From Sediminibacterium sp. (GTDB lineage: Bacteria; Bacteroidota; Bacteroidia; Chitinophagales; Chitinophagaceae), in contig JAQBNJ010000432.1 of assembly GCA_028288645.1 (NCBI GenBank), positions 1 through 6,509 of the forward strand: a DNA stretch of 6,509 nucleotides. Direction: 5' to 3'. Below the pieces are notes generated by a model that worked only from the letters and a program-made list of their open reading frames with translations, ran no database searches and was not told the DNA's origin. Below are positions 5,884 to 6,509 of the stretch, piece by piece (position 1 is the first letter of the stretch; the number at the start of each line of letters is the position of its first letter). Position numbers and translations under genes: made by a program.

Positions 5884-6509
5884 ATGACAAAGCTCAGCGT
5901 AAACATCAACAAATTTGCTACCCTGCGTAACAGCCGAGGCGGCAATAACCCCGATGTGGTAAAAGCGGCCATAGATGCACAGCGTTTTGGCGCAGATGGC
6001 GTGACCGTGCATCCAAGACCCGATGAAAGGCATATTCGATATGAGGATGTGCGTGAAATAAAAAAGATCATCACCACTGAATTTAATATTGAAGGAAACC
6101 CAACCGAACAGAAATTTGTTGACCTTGTTCTTGAAACAAAGCCTCACCAGGTGACCCTGGTGCCGGACGCATTAGGACAATTAACAAGCGATCATGGATG
6201 GGATACCATTAAACACAAACAATACCTTATCCATATTATTTCTGTTTTCAAAAAAGCCGGGATCCGCGTATCCATTTTTGTTGACCCCGTTATTGAAATG
6301 GTAGCAGGCGCCGCAGAAACAGGAACGGACCGGATAGAATTATACACGGAAGGGTATGCTAAGGAATTTTTGGTTGATAAACATTCTGCAGTAACACCAT
6401 ATATAGATGCCGCTTTAAAAGCAATGCAATTGGGATTAGGATTAAATGCCGGCCATGATCTTGACCTGCAGAACCTGAAATATTTTGCGCAAAATATTCC
6501 TTCGCTTGA
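5884..6509 (+). CDS. pdxJ: Pyridoxine 5'-phosphate synthase, 3'-truncated
   Basis: The frame from ATG 5884 stays open to the window end: 208 full codons plus two bases of the next. PdxJ proteins are about 240 residues, so roughly 30 are missing. The enzyme condenses 1-deoxy-D-xylulose 5-phosphate with 3-amino-2-oxopropyl phosphate to pyridoxine 5'-phosphate in DXP-dependent vitamin B6 synthesis; it is a cytoplasmic TIM barrel. Visible signatures are SVNINKFATLRNSRG (5-19), VHPRPDERHI (42-51, with H43, R45 and H50), NIEGNP with the catalytic-type E70 (68-73), QVTLVPD (89-95), DRIELYTEGYA (149-159) and NAGHDL with H191 (188-193). The NIDH motif of E. coli reads NINK here, which I recall as normal in Bacteroidota. 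The start is fixed by the conserved N-terminus and the -7 box just upstream. Expected but cut off is the C-terminal EVSIGHA phosphate-binding segment. Confidence 0.95.
   Translation, partial: MTKLSVNINKFATLRNSRGGNNPDVVKAAIDAQRFGADGVTVHPRPDERHIRYEDVREIKKIITTEFNIEGNPTEQKFVDLVLETKPHQVTLVPDALGQLTSDHGWDTIKHKQYLIHIISVFKKAGIRVSIFVDPVIEMVAGAAETGTDRIELYTEGYAKEFLVDKHSAVTPYIDAALKAMQLGLGLNAGHDLDLQNLKYFAQNIPSL

Noticed and set aside
5863..6147. Minus-strand open frames at 5863-6147 and 5871-6077
   Set aside because: They are antisense to pdxJ, whose plus-strand translation matches the family end to end over 208 codons.

Overview
The window looks like chromosomal DNA from a Bacteroidota bacterium, probably near the Chitinophagaceae; the family is a guess. 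The phylum call rests on several points: a Bacteroidota-type PdxJ (NINK instead of NIDH, and an NIEGNP motif), a long UbiD-type decarboxylase, a DUF2452 protein, an outer-membrane POTRA/beta-barrel protein, the lack of clear Shine-Dalgarno sequences, and a TAnnTTTG-type -7 box directly before pdxJ. GC content is moderate, and no gene stands out in composition by eye.

Layout. (1) 3-1748 (+): 3' part of a gene for an Omp85/BamA-like outer-membrane protein; its start lies outside the window. (2) 1749-1891: intergenic gap with a 35-bp imperfect inverted repeat made of 7-nt units, with a weak promoter candidate in the spacer. (3) 1892-2686 (+): a two-part protein, an unrecognised N-terminal domain followed by DUF2452. 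(4) 2687-3046: 360 bases without a certain gene. It holds a second 7-nt-unit inverted repeat, a possible 52-residue single-membrane-segment protein on the minus strand (2766-2924), and an AT-rich stretch (2925-3046) in which I see nothing definite. (5) 3047-3832 (-): a secreted DUF1223 thioredoxin-fold protein. (6) 3905-5746 (-): a 613-residue UbiD-family prFMN-dependent decarboxylase, 72 bases upstream of the DUF1223 gene and on the same strand. (7) 5747-5883: divergent gap with a third 7-nt-unit inverted repeat (20-bp perfect core) and the pdxJ -7 box. (8) 5884-6509 (+): pdxJ (pyridoxine 5'-phosphate synthase), cut off by the window end after 208 codons.

The genes do not form an obvious pathway: envelope assembly, an uncharacterised protein, a secreted redox-like protein, a decarboxylase probably linked to quinone or aromatic-acid metabolism, and vitamin B6 synthesis. 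The signal most worth a second look is non-coding. Three of the four intergenic gaps (tandem, convergent and divergent) each carry an inverted repeat whose arms are short runs of degenerate heptamers. The heptamer differs from gap to gap, but the 7-nt period and arm-spacer-arm design are the same. This suggests one type of element or one generating process, with a different sequence at each site.
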